Origin: G963674665 sp963674665
GTDB lineage: Bacteria > Desulfobacterota > Desulfovibrionia > Desulfovibrionales > Desulfovibrionaceae
DNA length: 64,000 bases
Assembly: GCA_963674665.2 (NCBI GenBank)
Contig: CAXXPL010000011.1
Span: forward strand, 558,001 to 622,000
Reading direction: 5' to 3'
The first letter of the stretch is position 1. Each line of letters starts with the position of its first letter. A model generated the notes under the pieces. That model worked only from the letters and a program-made list of their open reading frames with translations, searched no databases and was not told where the DNA came from. The translations under genes and the position numbers were made by a program. Below, in pieces: positions 1 through 8,432 of the stretch.

Positions 1-1328
1 CGGGTGGTGGATTCGTCCGCCTGGGTGAAGGACTCGAACAGGGTGCCGAGCCGCTCCGAGGGGATGCCTATACCCGAATCCTGCACCGTGAAGCAGATTC
101 TGGCCCTGTCGTCCAACCTGTCCTGCAGGGTGATGGAGAGCAGAACCTCGCCCTGGTCCGTGAATTTCAGGGCGTTGCTCATGAGGTTGGTGAGCACCTG
201 CTCCAGGCGCAGTGGATCGCCCACAAGCTCCAGGGGAACGTCCGGCGCGGTGAAGAACACCACCTCCAGGCCCTTTTCCTCGGCCTTGAGCACCGAAATG
301 TCGGCCAGGGAGGAGAGGGTCTCGTCCAGGTTGAAGACCACGCTCTCCAGCCGGAGCTTGCCCGCCTCCACCTTGGAGAAGTCCAGGATGTCGTTGATGA
401 TGTGCAGCAGGTTTCTGGCCGAGTTCTGCAGCTTGAGGAGGTAGTCCCGCTGCTTGGCCGAGAGGTTGGTGCGCAGCACCAGGTGGACCATGCCCAGGAA
501 GGCGTTCATGGGGGTGCGGATCTCGTGGCTCATACGCGCCAGAAAGGTGCTCTTGGCCTGGTTGGCGGTCTTGGCCGTCTCCATGGCCTGACGCAGCTCC
601 TCGGTGGTCTTGTTGAAGAGCTGCTCGTTGGCCTCGCTGGTGCGCTCGCCCTCGTTGATGGTCCGGATCAGGCCATTATAAGCCTCGGTAATTTCGACGA
701 ATTCACCTCCAAGACCCTGCCGGGAGGGCAGGTGCACTTCGCTCGGCGTGTTCTCCCGGCCGGCATTTCTGATGGCCCCGAGCAGGCGCCCCGTGGGAGT
801 GCCCACTGTTTTTGCGTGAACATACAGCAGAATGCCTATGACGGCCGCGAGCAGCGACAAAAGGATGAGTGCGTTGCGCCACGAGTCGTGGAGAAGGATT
901 TCATTGATTCCGGAGTTACCGGCGTGAATTGCCAGGGTGCCTATGGTCCTTGGTCCGTTGCCTGGATCATGAACAATGGCAACCTGGAAGATGCCACCGG
1001 GGGGGACGGTGTCAGGTGGAAACACTCCCTTGCCTGCCACCCGGGCCTTGTCCGCGTCCAGGATTTCCACGCCCGAGATGTCCTTGTCCCGCGCAAGTGC
1101 GTCCAGGAATCGGTTCAGGCCGCCTAAATCCTTGTTTATTAACAGTGGGGCAAGGGTGGTGGCGCCAACTTCGGCAATGCTGGTAAGACGTGCTTCCAGA
1201 CCCAAGCGCAGTCCGGCATGTTGGGACAGATTCAGTGCCAGAAATGCCAGAATGAATGCGCCGACGACAGGCGGCAGCGCGAAGGCCAGAAATCTGCCGC
1301 GCATGGAAGTGGCTGAAGGCTTTCGCAT
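1..1328 (-). CDS. Membrane sensor histidine kinase, C-terminus beyond window edge
   Basis: Inner-membrane two-component kinase. The 442 visible residues show a transmembrane helix at about 13-32, a periplasmic sensor of about 120 residues, a second helix at about 152-170, a linker, then a HisKA domain with MSHEIRTPMN (phospho-acceptor near His268) and the start of the ATPase domain with LRLEQVLTNLMSNALKFT (N box) and DSGIGIP (G1 box). The reading frame runs off the left edge, so any C-terminal receiver domain cannot be judged. The ATG at 1328-1326 follows an AAGGA ribosome site. The sensor part matches no ligand family I recognise. The MNAFLGM version of the H-box region is common in hybrid kinases, so a receiver domain beyond the edge is likely but is inference. 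Confidence 0.9.
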   Translation of the reverse strand, partial: MRKPSATSMRGRFLAFALPPVVGAFILAFLALNLSQHAGLRLGLEARLTSIAEVGATTLAPLLINKDLGGLNRFLDALARDKDISGVEILDADKARVAGKGVFPPDTVPPGGIFQVAIVHDPGNGPRTIGTLAIHAGNSGINEILLHDSWRNALILLSLLAAVIGILLYVHAKTVGTPTGRLLGAIRNAGRENTPSEVHLPSRQGLGGEFVEITEAYNGLIRTINEGERTSEANEQLFNKTTEELRQAMETAKTANQAKSTFLARMSHEIRTPMNAFLGMVHLVLRTNLSAKQRDYLLKLQNSARNLLHIINDILDFSKVEAGKLRLESVVFNLDETLSSLADISVLKAEEKGLEVVFFTAPDVPLELVGDPLRLEQVLTNLMSNALKFTDQGEVLLSITLQDRLDDRARICFTVQDSGIGIPSERLGTLFESFTQADESTT

Positions 1329-1495
1329 GGTGCGTCCGTTCCTTTTCAGGCGTCCATTAATCGGGGCGCGCGCCCCGGATATATGGTTCTGTGTAGAGTG
1401 GTGGGAAGTATACCCGATTGTATTACGTTATTTCATCCCCAAGGCCAAGACCATGATTTGAAATTGGTTGTCCGCCCCCAACAGGCAAAGGGGAT

Positions 1496-1506
1496 TAGTC
1501 CGACCA
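1496..1506 (+). promoter_or_regulatory. Candidate FadR/GntR operator, distal site
   Basis: The 11-mer TAGTCCGACCA fits the TNGTNNNACNA pattern bound by FadR-subfamily GntR regulators. It lies 281 bp before the gntR start and 132 bp from the better site at 1628. Confidence 0.4.
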
Positions 1507-1627
1507 TTGTGTTATTTCTGATGACTTATGCAAGGGGCGGATACTCCAGCAGAAATTAAGGGATGTCCTGCTGGTGCCGCATTGTTTTGCGGAAGCGGTT
1601 GACAGCAAAAAAAAACTGAGGCAAAAA

Positions 1628-1638
1628 TGGTACGACCA
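1628..1638 (+). promoter_or_regulatory. Candidate FadR/GntR operator, proximal site
   Basis: TGGTACGACCA is a perfect TGGT-N3-ACCA inverted repeat, the classical FadR-subfamily operator. It starts 23 bp after a TTGACA hexamer at 1599-1604, so a bound regulator would cover the expected -10 region. It precedes a gene for a regulator of exactly this family, which suggests autoregulation. Confidence 0.55.
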
Positions 1639-1776
1639 AATAGCGGGACACTTCCATGCGTCCTCATTTCGTGATTGTGTATTTAGTGTTTTTATTTCAG
1701 ATTGTTGTATTCAATATATGCTCGAAAGCCGCATTTACAGGCGTAATGGGCGGCTCGAAAAAATAGGACCATTTTG

Positions 1777-2553
1777 ATGGATGAATCAGGCACCAATCTG
1801 CTGTTCATGCCGGCGCGCAGTGGCAGGGGCAGCGAGGATGTCGCGCTGCAGATAGAGGCGGCCATACTTGCCGGCAAGATCAGGCCGGGGCAGAGCCTGC
1901 CCAGTGAACGCGACATGCAGGAGCAGTTCAAGACCGGGCGCGGAGTCATCCGCGAGGCACTGCGCGGGCTCAAGGAGAGGGGGCTGCTGGAGATCCGCAA
2001 AGGCTCCAAGGGGGGCGCCTATGTCAAGGAGCTGGAGATGGCCAGCGTCAGCAAATCCCTGGCCCTGTTCCTCAAAATGCATACTGTGGAACCGGAACAC
2101 ATCATCGAATTTCGCGAAAGCATAGACCAGACCCTGACCATGCTCGCCATCACCAGGGGCGCCGCCTCGGAGAAGCGGGACATGGTCCGTGCGGCCAGAA
2201 ATTTGCGCAAAGCCTCCCTGCAGGAGGGCGCGGACATGGAGAGCCTGGGGGAGATGGACAGGGAGCTGAACATCGCCTTCAGTAGAATGGCCCGCAACCC
2301 GGTGTTCGAATGGGTCATGAACGCCCTGCAGCAGGGCTTCAGCTCCCAGGACTTCGCCCTTTACGAAGACCCCGCCTATCGCGGGGAAACAGCGGCCAAC
2401 TGGGTGGAGACGGCGGAGCGCATCGCCGCCAACGAACCGCTCCTGGCCCTGTCCAGCATAAGCCATCACTATGTGCTGCTCAGACGCAGAATCAAGGAAC
2501 AGGAACCCCCGGAAAAAGGGCTGGTCAACGGCCGAAACACCACCGGGGAATGA
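1777..2553 (+). CDS. FadR-subfamily GntR transcriptional regulator of the choline operon
   Basis: Predicted DNA-binding repressor or activator of 258 residues. The N-terminal winged helix-turn-helix (about residues 10-80) contains the typical segment SLPSERDMQEQFKTGRGVIR. The C-terminal all-helical FCD ligand-binding domain spans about 90-240. The ATG at 1777 follows an AGGA; an in-frame TTG one codon earlier is less likely. The gene precedes betA, betB and the choline-binding protein on the same strand and probably controls them. The usual enterobacterial choline regulator BetI is a TetR protein, so this is a different control solution. The ligand is not deducible; choline, betaine aldehyde or an acyl compound are possible. 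Confidence 0.88.
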   Translation: MDESGTNLLFMPARSGRGSEDVALQIEAAILAGKIRPGQSLPSERDMQEQFKTGRGVIREALRGLKERGLLEIRKGSKGGAYVKELEMASVSKSLALFLKMHTVEPEHIIEFRESIDQTLTMLAITRGAASEKRDMVRAARNLRKASLQEGADMESLGEMDRELNIAFSRMARNPVFEWVMNALQQGFSSQDFALYEDPAYRGETAANWVETAERIAANEPLLALSSISHHYVLLRRRIKEQEPPEKGLVNGRNTTGE

Positions 2554-2584
2554 CAATGGTGTGATTCAAGATTGATATGGTTGC

Positions 2585-2617
2585 CGGGGATAACCCTTTG
2601 CCAAAGGGATTCCTCCC
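2585..2617 (+). repeat. Hairpin of the dispersed GGGGNNAACC/GGNTTCCCC family
   Basis: The arms CCCTTT and AAAGGG with flanking GGGGATAA and ATTCCTCCC form an imperfect stem-loop between gntR and betA. It resembles the other intergenic hairpins in the window and has no T-run, so it may be an mRNA-stability or processing element. Confidence 0.45.
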
Positions 2618-2675
2618 TCGAAACAATCACTACTCGGCTGACATCATGTCTGGAAAGAGTGGAAACGGAGGTTTC

Positions 2676-4328
2676 ATGGCAGTAAAGCATTACGACTACG
2701 TCATAGTTGGCGGCGGCTCGGCCGGAAGTGTCCTGGCCAACCGCCTCAGCGCAAACCCGGACGTCACCGTTCTGGTAATCGAGGCGGGGCGCCCCGACTA
2801 CAAGTGGGATTTCCGCATCCATATGCCCGCGGCACTGACCTATCCCCTTGCCGGCAAGTTCTACAACTGGTGGTACGAGTCCGAACCCGAGCCCTGGATG
2901 CACAACCGCCGTATCTACCAGCCCCGGGGCAAGGTCCTGGGCGGCTCCAGCTGCATCAACGGGATGATCTACATCCGGGGCAACGCCATGGACTACGAGA
3001 AGTGGTCCCTGGAAAAGGGCCTGGAGAACTGGGACTACGCTCACTGTCTGCCCTATTTCAAGCGCTTCGAATACCGCCTCAAGGGCGCGGACGCCTACCA
3101 GGGCATGGGCGGCCCCCTGTATCTGACCACTCCCGAGTGCGACAACCCCCTGTTCAGCGCTTTTTTCGACGCGGTGCGCCAGGCCGGATACCCCATCACC
3201 AAGGATGTGAACGGCTATCAGCAGGAGGGCTTTGCCCACTTCGACGGCACCATTTACCAGGGGCGCCGCCTCAATGCCGCGCGCGCCTATGTGCACCCCG
3301 TGAAGAACCGCCGCAATCTCAAGATCGTGCTCGGCGCCCTGGGCCGCAAGATCCTCTTTTCAGGCAACCGCGCCGTTGGCATCGAATACTCCAAGGGCAA
3401 GAAGGTGCACACCGCCTATGCCGGAGAGGTGATCTGCTGCGGCGGCTCCATCAACTCTCCGCAGTTGCTCCAGCTCTCGGGCGTGGGCAACGGCGAGGAG
3501 CTTCGCCAGCTTGGCATCGACGTGGTGCAGGATCTGCCGGGCGTGGGTGAGAACCTGCAGGACCATCTCGAGGTCTATGTGCAGTACGCCTGCAAGAAGC
3601 CCGTGAGCCTGTTCCCCTCCCTGAAATGGTGGAACCAGCCCTTTATCGGCCTGCAGTGGCTCTTTGGCCGCACCGGCATCGGAGCCAGCAATCATTTCGA
3701 GGCGGGCGGCTTTATCAGAAGCAACGATCAGGTGGAGTACCCCAACCTGCAGTACCATTTCCTGCCCATCGCCATCCGCTACGACGGTTCCGTGGCCCAA
3801 GAGGGGCACGGCTACCAGGTCCATGTGGGACCCATGAACACGGACGTGCGCGGGCACGTGAAGATCACCTCGGCCGACCCCACGGTCTACCCCAAGATCC
3901 TGTTCAACTATCTGTCCACCGAGCAGGAGCGGAAGGAGTGGGTGGAGGCCATCCGCTGCACCCGCGGGATCATGACCCAGCCCGCCTTTGATCAGTTCCG
4001 GGGGCCGGAATTGGCGCCAGGAGAGCGCGTGGACAGCGACGAGGATATCCTGGACTTCATCGCCAGGGAGGGCGAGAGCGCCTACCACCCCAGTTGCACC
4101 TGCAAGATGGGGTACGACGACATGGCCGTGGTGAACGCCGAACTCAAGGTGCACAACATCGAGGGGCTGCGCGTGGTGGATGCCTCGGTGATGCCCTACA
4201 TCACCAACGGCAACATCTACGCCCCCACAATGATGATCGCGGAGCGCGCCGCGGACTTCATCCTGGGCAACACGCCCCCGGAGCCCTCCACCATGGGCTT
4301 TTACAAGCACGAGAAAAAAGAGGGGTAG
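2676..4328 (+). CDS. betA: Choline dehydrogenase, GMC oxidoreductase family
   Basis: FAD enzyme oxidising choline to betaine aldehyde, and possibly on to glycine betaine, passing electrons to a membrane acceptor. The 550-residue product is close to the usual BetA length of about 555. The FAD dinucleotide motif VGGGSAGS is at residues 11-18, the GMC signature GKVLGGSSCINGM follows, and the C-terminus has the catalytic His-Asn pair in YHPSCTCKMG and YITNGNIYAP. The ATG at 2676 is chosen because GGAGG lies 5-9 bases upstream; the open frame extends 33 codons further without a better site. betB starts 7 bases after the stop. Other GMC alcohol dehydrogenases look similar, but the neighbours make choline the best substrate. 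Confidence 0.9.
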   Translation: MAVKHYDYVIVGGGSAGSVLANRLSANPDVTVLVIEAGRPDYKWDFRIHMPAALTYPLAGKFYNWWYESEPEPWMHNRRIYQPRGKVLGGSSCINGMIYIRGNAMDYEKWSLEKGLENWDYAHCLPYFKRFEYRLKGADAYQGMGGPLYLTTPECDNPLFSAFFDAVRQAGYPITKDVNGYQQEGFAHFDGTIYQGRRLNAARAYVHPVKNRRNLKIVLGALGRKILFSGNRAVGIEYSKGKKVHTAYAGEVICCGGSINSPQLLQLSGVGNGEELRQLGIDVVQDLPGVGENLQDHLEVYVQYACKKPVSLFPSLKWWNQPFIGLQWLFGRTGIGASNHFEAGGFIRSNDQVEYPNLQYHFLPIAIRYDGSVAQEGHGYQVHVGPMNTDVRGHVKITSADPTVYPKILFNYLSTEQERKEWVEAIRCTRGIMTQPAFDQFRGPELAPGERVDSDEDILDFIAREGESAYHPSCTCKMGYDDMAVVNAELKVHNIEGLRVVDASVMPYITNGNIYAPTMMIAERAADFILGNTPPEPSTMGFYKHEKKEG

Positions 4329-4334
4329 GGCGTG

Positions 4335-5810
4335 ATGGAGCACAAGAAGATGTACATAGACGGCCAGTGGGTGGACGCCGCGTCCGGCAGGACCAGCGTG
4401 ACCATCAACCCCTCTGACCAGACGCCCCTTGCCGAAGTTCCGGCAGGGGGGCGCGAAGACGCCAAAAAAGCCATTGCCGCGGCCCGGCGCGCTTTCGACG
4501 AAGACGGCTGGGGCGAGACCCCGGCGGTGGAGCGCGCCACGCTGCTCTACAGGCTCACCGAACTGGTGGAGCGTGACCGCGAGGAACTGGCCAGGCTCGA
4601 GACCCTGGACACGGGCAAGACCCTGGAGGAGTCCCGCTGGGACATGGACGATATCGCCGGGATATTCCGCTACTTTTCGGGACTTGCGGACAAGGAGGGC
4701 GGCGAGATCATCGAAAGCCCCAACCCCGGCACCTCGAGCCAACTGCTGCGCGAACCCGTGGGCGTGTGCGGACAGATCTCCCCCTGGAACTACCCCCTGC
4801 TGCAGGCTTCCTGGAAAATGGCCCCGGCCCTGGCCGCTGGCTGCACCATCGTGATGAAGCCCAGCGAGATCACCCCCCTGACGACAATCAAGATCACGGA
4901 GCTGGCCGAGGAGGCCGGATATCCAAAGGGTGTGGTGAACCTGGTGCTTGGAGCCGGCTCGGAAGTCGGTGCCGAACTCTCCGAGAGTATGGACGTGGAC
5001 CTGATCTCATTCACCGGGGGCATCGACACCGGAAAGAGGATCATCAAGGCAGCCAGCGGCAATGTCAAGAAAATCGCCCTGGAACTGGGGGGCAAGAACC
5101 CCAACATCGTGTTCGACGACGCGGACTTCGACACCGCCCTGGATTACGCGCTCAACGGCGTGTTCTTCCATGCGGGGCAGATCTGCTCCGCCGGAGCCAG
5201 ACTCATGTTGCAGGACGGCATCCACGACGCCTTTGTGGAGGCGCTGCTGGAGCGCATGAAGAGGATCGTGGTCGGCAACGGCATGGAGGAGGGCACCCAG
5301 ATGGGTCCCCTGATTTCCGCGGAGCACCTGGAAAAGGTGAAGTCCTACGTGGACATCGCCAGGGCCGAGGGCGCGAAACTGCTCTGCGGGGGCGCGCGCC
5401 CCGATGATCCGGCACTGCAAAAGGGGTTCTTCTACCTGCCCACCCTGTTCACGGAGTGCGGCAACGACATGCGCATAGTCCAGGAGGAGGTCTTTGGCCC
5501 GGTCATCAGCGTGGAGCGCTTCAAGACCGAGGAAGAGGCCGTGTCCCGCGCCAACGACACAGTCTATGGCCTGTCCGCGGGATTCTGGACCAGGGACGCG
5601 GCGCGGTGCAACCGGGTGAGCAGAAAACTCAGGTTCGGTACGGTGTGGGTCAACGATTTCAACGTCTATTTCACCCAGGCCCCTTGGGGTGGATACAAAC
5701 AATCCGGCATGGGCCGCGAGCTGGGGCGCGTCGGATTGGAGGAGTACACCGAGGTCAAGCACGTGTACCAGAACTTCGACACCCAGGTGTTGGGATGGTT
5801 TGGTAAATAG
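4335..5810 (+). CDS. betB: Betaine aldehyde dehydrogenase
   Basis: NAD(P)-dependent aldehyde dehydrogenase converting betaine aldehyde to glycine betaine in the cytoplasm. The 491-residue protein has the full ALDH fold: NAD-binding segment with SPWNYPLLQ and FTGGIDTGK, the general base in LELGGKNPN (Glu250) and the nucleophile in GQICSAG (Cys284), 34 residues apart as expected. It ends with the typical PWGGYKQSGMGRE and EYTEVKHVY segments. The ATG at 4335 lies behind AGGGGTAGGG; a GTG one codon earlier is possible. It forms one transcription unit with betA, giving the two-step choline oxidation pathway used for osmoprotection. Confidence 0.92.
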   Translation: MEHKKMYIDGQWVDAASGRTSVTINPSDQTPLAEVPAGGREDAKKAIAAARRAFDEDGWGETPAVERATLLYRLTELVERDREELARLETLDTGKTLEESRWDMDDIAGIFRYFSGLADKEGGEIIESPNPGTSSQLLREPVGVCGQISPWNYPLLQASWKMAPALAAGCTIVMKPSEITPLTTIKITELAEEAGYPKGVVNLVLGAGSEVGAELSESMDVDLISFTGGIDTGKRIIKAASGNVKKIALELGGKNPNIVFDDADFDTALDYALNGVFFHAGQICSAGARLMLQDGIHDAFVEALLERMKRIVVGNGMEEGTQMGPLISAEHLEKVKSYVDIARAEGAKLLCGGARPDDPALQKGFFYLPTLFTECGNDMRIVQEEVFGPVISVERFKTEEEAVSRANDTVYGLSAGFWTRDAARCNRVSRKLRFGTVWVNDFNVYFTQAPWGGYKQSGMGRELGRVGLEEYTEVKHVYQNFDTQVLGWFGK

Positions 5811-5868
5811 GCTCACCCCCCGGCATGGGGGAACCGACCTCGGCTTGAAAGTCCTGAAACAAGGGGGC

Positions 5869-5910
5869 GGGGGGGTCCGGGAGAGCCGGACCCCCCCATA
5901 CCCCTTTTTT
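5869..5910 (+). terminator. Strong GC hairpin with T6 tail between betB and choX
   Basis: The arms GGGGGTCCGG (5871-5880) and CCGGACCCCC (5886-5895) pair around a GAGAG loop, followed by TTTTTT at 5905-5910. It looks like an intrinsic terminator or attenuator and would reduce readthrough from betAB into the binding-protein gene, or separate the two units. Confidence 0.65.
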
Positions 5911-5984
5911 CGCATTTTCCCGCGGTGGCCGCCTACGCGGGCATGTGTCGGCGGTCTTGGATCAACCCGAACAGAGGAGTTCAA

Positions 5985-6935
5985 ATGTCTGGTTCCATGA
6001 AACGATTCACTTTGACGCTTATCCTTGTCCTGGCGACGGTCTTTGCCGTCGCTCCCGCCTTTGCCGCCAAGAAGGTCCGCTTCGTGTACGTGGGCTGGAC
6101 CGGTGTGACCACCAAAACAGAATTGGCAACAGCAGTACTCGACAGCCTGGGCTACGAGACCTCCTCCCTCATGGTCTCCGTGCCCATCGCCTACAAGGCC
6201 ATGTCCATGAACGAGGCCGACGTGTTCCTCGGCAACTGGATGCCCTCCATGCAGAGCATCGCGGAGCAGTTCTTCAAGGACGGATCCGTGGAGCAGCTGG
6301 TGGTGAACATGCCCGGCGCCAAGTACACCCTGGCCGTGCCCACCTACGTATATGAAGGGGGGCTCAAGGACTTCAAGGACATCGCCACGTTCGGCGACAA
6401 ACTGGAATGGAAGATCTACGGCATTGAAGAAGGCAACGATGGTAACGAAATTATTGCTGACATGATCAAGAAGGATATGTTCGGCCTGGGCAAGTTTGAG
6501 CTCGTCCCCTCCAGCGAAGCCGGTATGCTCGGGCAGGTGCAGGCCTTTGCCAAGGAGAAGCAGTGGGTTGTTTTTCTGGGCTGGGCACCGCACAGCATGA
6601 ACGAACGCATTGACATGAAGTACCTCACGGGCAGCACCGCCGAGACCTTTGGCGAGGACGACGGTACCGCCACCATCTGGACCAACGTGCGCAAGGGCTT
6701 CACCAATGAATTCCCCAATGTGACAAAGCTTCTGAAGAACATGAAGTTTCCCGTGTCCATGATGAACCAGATCATGCTGGACATGCACAAGAACGAGGGC
6801 ATGAAACCCAGGGCCGCGGGACTTGCCTGGGTCAAGGAACACCCCGACACCTACAAGGGCTGGCTCGAAGGCGTGAGCACCGCCGACGGCAAGCCCGGCC
6901 TCCCCGCATTTGAAGAGTATCTGAAAAAGCAGTAG
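5985..6935 (+). CDS. choX: Choline/betaine ABC transporter substrate-binding protein (ChoX-like)
   Basis: Periplasmic binding protein of 316 residues with a cleavable signal peptide (about residues 1-25, ending APAFA). It belongs to the OpuAC/ProX type II family. Segments such as VFLGNWMPSM, KYTLAVPTYVY and YGIEEGNDGNEII are characteristic of the ChoX subgroup that binds choline. The ATG at 5985 sits behind GAGGAG. It follows betAB, which would oxidise the imported choline. No permease or ATPase gene is adjacent, so the partner transporter must lie elsewhere or be shared. Glycine betaine or proline betaine binding cannot be excluded. Confidence 0.85.
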   Translation: MSGSMKRFTLTLILVLATVFAVAPAFAAKKVRFVYVGWTGVTTKTELATAVLDSLGYETSSLMVSVPIAYKAMSMNEADVFLGNWMPSMQSIAEQFFKDGSVEQLVVNMPGAKYTLAVPTYVYEGGLKDFKDIATFGDKLEWKIYGIEEGNDGNEIIADMIKKDMFGLGKFELVPSSEAGMLGQVQAFAKEKQWVVFLGWAPHSMNERIDMKYLTGSTAETFGEDDGTATIWTNVRKGFTNEFPNVTKLLKNMKFPVSMMNQIMLDMHKNEGMKPRAAGLAWVKEHPDTYKGWLEGVSTADGKPGLPAFEEYLKKQ

Positions 6936-6954
6936 GAAAAAGAGAAGGACTTAT

Positions 6955-7017
6955 GCGAGGGGGAAACCTTTTACAAAAAGTTATCCCCCTCGCGCTTCCC
7001 TTTCCAAAATTTCATTA
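6955..7017 (+). repeat. Dispersed hairpin-plus-tail element after choX
   Basis: The arms GCGAGGGGGAAACCTTTT (6955-6972) and AAAAAGTTATCCCCCTCGC (6975-6993) form a long stem, followed by a C/T-rich then A-rich tail (CCCTTTCCAAAATTTC) seen after other copies. It starts 19 bases after the choX stop and could end its transcript. Confidence 0.6.
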
Positions 7018-7032
7018 TCAAATGAGGATAGC

Positions 7033-7536
7033 ATGCAGGACGATAATATTTCACCCCAAATTTTCATACTCCAAATTGTGGAGGAGTTTCAGCGCGTCCT
7101 GCGCGAGAGTTTTTACGGCGCTGAACAGGCAGGGGCGTTTCTCGATCCCGGTCCCAACGGCCTGCTGCCGGTGCTGCGCAAACTTTCGGCTCAGGACGCT
7201 TCCACTCCCGTGGCCGGTGCCTCCATCGCCTGCCACGCCCTGCACGTGGCATTCAGCCTGGACGCCTTCACAGACTGGATAGGGGGGGTGCGCGACATCA
7301 CCTATGATTGGGAGCAAAGCTGGCGGAAATCGGAAGTGCGCGCCGAGGAGTGGGTGTTTTTGCTGGAGCGCCTGGAAAGCCAGTATCAGCGGCTTGGCGA
7401 CGCCATCGCGGCCAACGCTTCCCGGGACGTCAAGGCATGCTGGGGCATGGCCGGGGTGCTGGCCCACACCGCTTTCCATCTCGGTGCGATCCAGGTGAAG
7501 GTGGATGAGCTGGGAAAGGAAGTTGAAAGTATATAA
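7033..7536 (+). CDS. DinB-like four-helix protein
   Basis: Small helical protein of 167 residues resembling the DinB/YfiT superfamily, whose members often hold a metal with three histidines and act as thiol transferases or are of unknown function. Histidines lie in ACHALHVAF (about residues 59-67) and VLAHTAFHLG (about 147-156), where DinB-type proteins place metal ligands. The ATG at 7033 has GAGGA upstream. It stands alone between a hairpin element and a convergent oxidoreductase gene. The family call rests on histidine spacing and helix pattern, so it is moderate. Confidence 0.6.
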   Translation: MQDDNISPQIFILQIVEEFQRVLRESFYGAEQAGAFLDPGPNGLLPVLRKLSAQDASTPVAGASIACHALHVAFSLDAFTDWIGGVRDITYDWEQSWRKSEVRAEEWVFLLERLESQYQRLGDAIAANASRDVKACWGMAGVLAHTAFHLGAIQVKVDELGKEVESI

Positions 7537-7548
7537 GAATAAGCCAGG

Positions 7549-7579
7549 GAGGGGGCTTTCTGTAACAAGCCATGCCCTC
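7549..7579 (+). terminator. Imperfect hairpin between convergent genes
   Basis: GAGGGGGCTT (7549-7558) can pair with AAGCC-ATG-CCCTC (7567-7579), leaving a three-base bulge. It lies between the stops of the DinB-like gene and the oppositely oriented SDR gene and has no clear T-run. Confidence 0.4.
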
Positions 7580-7607
7580 GCTCATTGCCCCATAAGCATT
7601 TCGTGCC

Positions 7608-8369
7608 TCATTCCACGTCATTCAGGTGCAGGACGCTGCCGTGGTGGAGCCACGGATCCCCTTCAAGTGCGCGCAACAGCCCCTGCGCCGACTTTTCGGG
7701 TGTGACGAGTTCGCCTTTTTCCTTCCAGGACACGAACACCTTGCGCAGGGCTTCTGCGCCCCCGCCTTGGCTTTCCCGGGCCTGAGTCTGCATCCTGGTG
7801 TCCACGGTTCCGGGGCGGTAGACAAAGGTGCAGATGGAAGGGGCTTCCACCGAGAGCTGGCGCATGAGGTGTTCCTCTCCGGCCTTGGCCACGCAGTAGG
7901 CCGCAATGCCGGGCTGGGTGATTTGGGCCGCGCCGGAGCCGAAAAACACGGCCAGTCCGGTCTGGTTCTGCAGCATGTGGGGCACGGCGTGGCGCACCAG
8001 CAGGTAAGCGCCCATGAGGTTGGCGTCCAGCACGGTGTGGAAATCCTCCGGGGGGAGTTCCCAGAGATGCGGGCCGGGGCAGAGCATGCCCGCGGCGTGA
8101 ATGAAGCCGCCGAACTCCGAGGGGCCGCCCATGTTCACGGCGGCTTGCACCAGTTTCCTGGCCACGGCGTCGTCACCTATGTTGCCGGGCACCATTTCAG
8201 CGGCGCTGCCGTGTCTGCGGCATTCGTCCCGCACGGTCTTGAGCGGCGTCAGGGAGCGGGCGTTGAGCACCAGACGGGCGCCAGCGCCGGCAAGGGCGAA
8301 AGCCAGGGCTTGGCCTATGCCGTTCGAGGCTCCTGTGAGACAAAGAGTTTTATTCCTGACAAAGCTCAT
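7608..8369 (-). CDS. Short-chain dehydrogenase/reductase
   Basis: NAD(P)-dependent oxidoreductase of 253 residues with a Rossmann fold. The cofactor loop TGASNGIGQ is at about residues 10-18, the NAG-equivalent is HAAG, and the catalytic residues appear as Ser in FFGSGAAQ and Tyr-x3-Lys in AYCVAKAG. The ATG at 8369 is preferred because GGGAGG precedes it; an upstream in-frame ATG at 8411 lacks a site. It is divergent from the M16 peptidase gene, whose start lies 63 bp away. The substrate is not deducible. Confidence 0.85.
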   Translation of the reverse strand: MSFVRNKTLCLTGASNGIGQALAFALAGAGARLVLNARSLTPLKTVRDECRRHGSAAEMVPGNIGDDAVARKLVQAAVNMGGPSEFGGFIHAAGMLCPGPHLWELPPEDFHTVLDANLMGAYLLVRHAVPHMLQNQTGLAVFFGSGAAQITQPGIAAYCVAKAGEEHLMRQLSVEAPSICTFVYRPGTVDTRMQTQARESQGGGAEALRKVFVSWKEKGELVTPEKSAQGLLRALEGDPWLHHGSVLHLNDVE

Positions 8370-8432
8370 GTATACCTCCCTTTGTCGGTACATATACGGC
8401 GGCTGATCCAATTATCCATGTTAGGAGTAAAA

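Larger units (their letters stand above)
1329..1776 (+). promoter_or_regulatory. Divergent intergenic region upstream of the choline operon
   Basis: This 448-bp non-coding stretch separates the minus-strand kinase from the plus-strand GntR gene. It is more AT-rich than its neighbours. It holds a TTGACA hexamer at 1599-1604 that could be a -35 box, with a poor AT-rich -10 around 1623-1628, and two FadR-type half-palindromic sites listed separately. No supported open reading frame was found. Confidence 0.5.

Noticed and set aside
5007..6842. 611-codon open frame on the minus strand
   Set aside because: It crosses the betB-choX boundary antisense to both genes and to the terminator between them; its translation shows only low-complexity His/Gly/Leu-rich sequence.
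7626..8432. Long N-terminal extension of the M16 peptidase frame
   Set aside because: It is antisense to the SDR gene; the ATG at 8433 has a good ribosome site and matches the family start.
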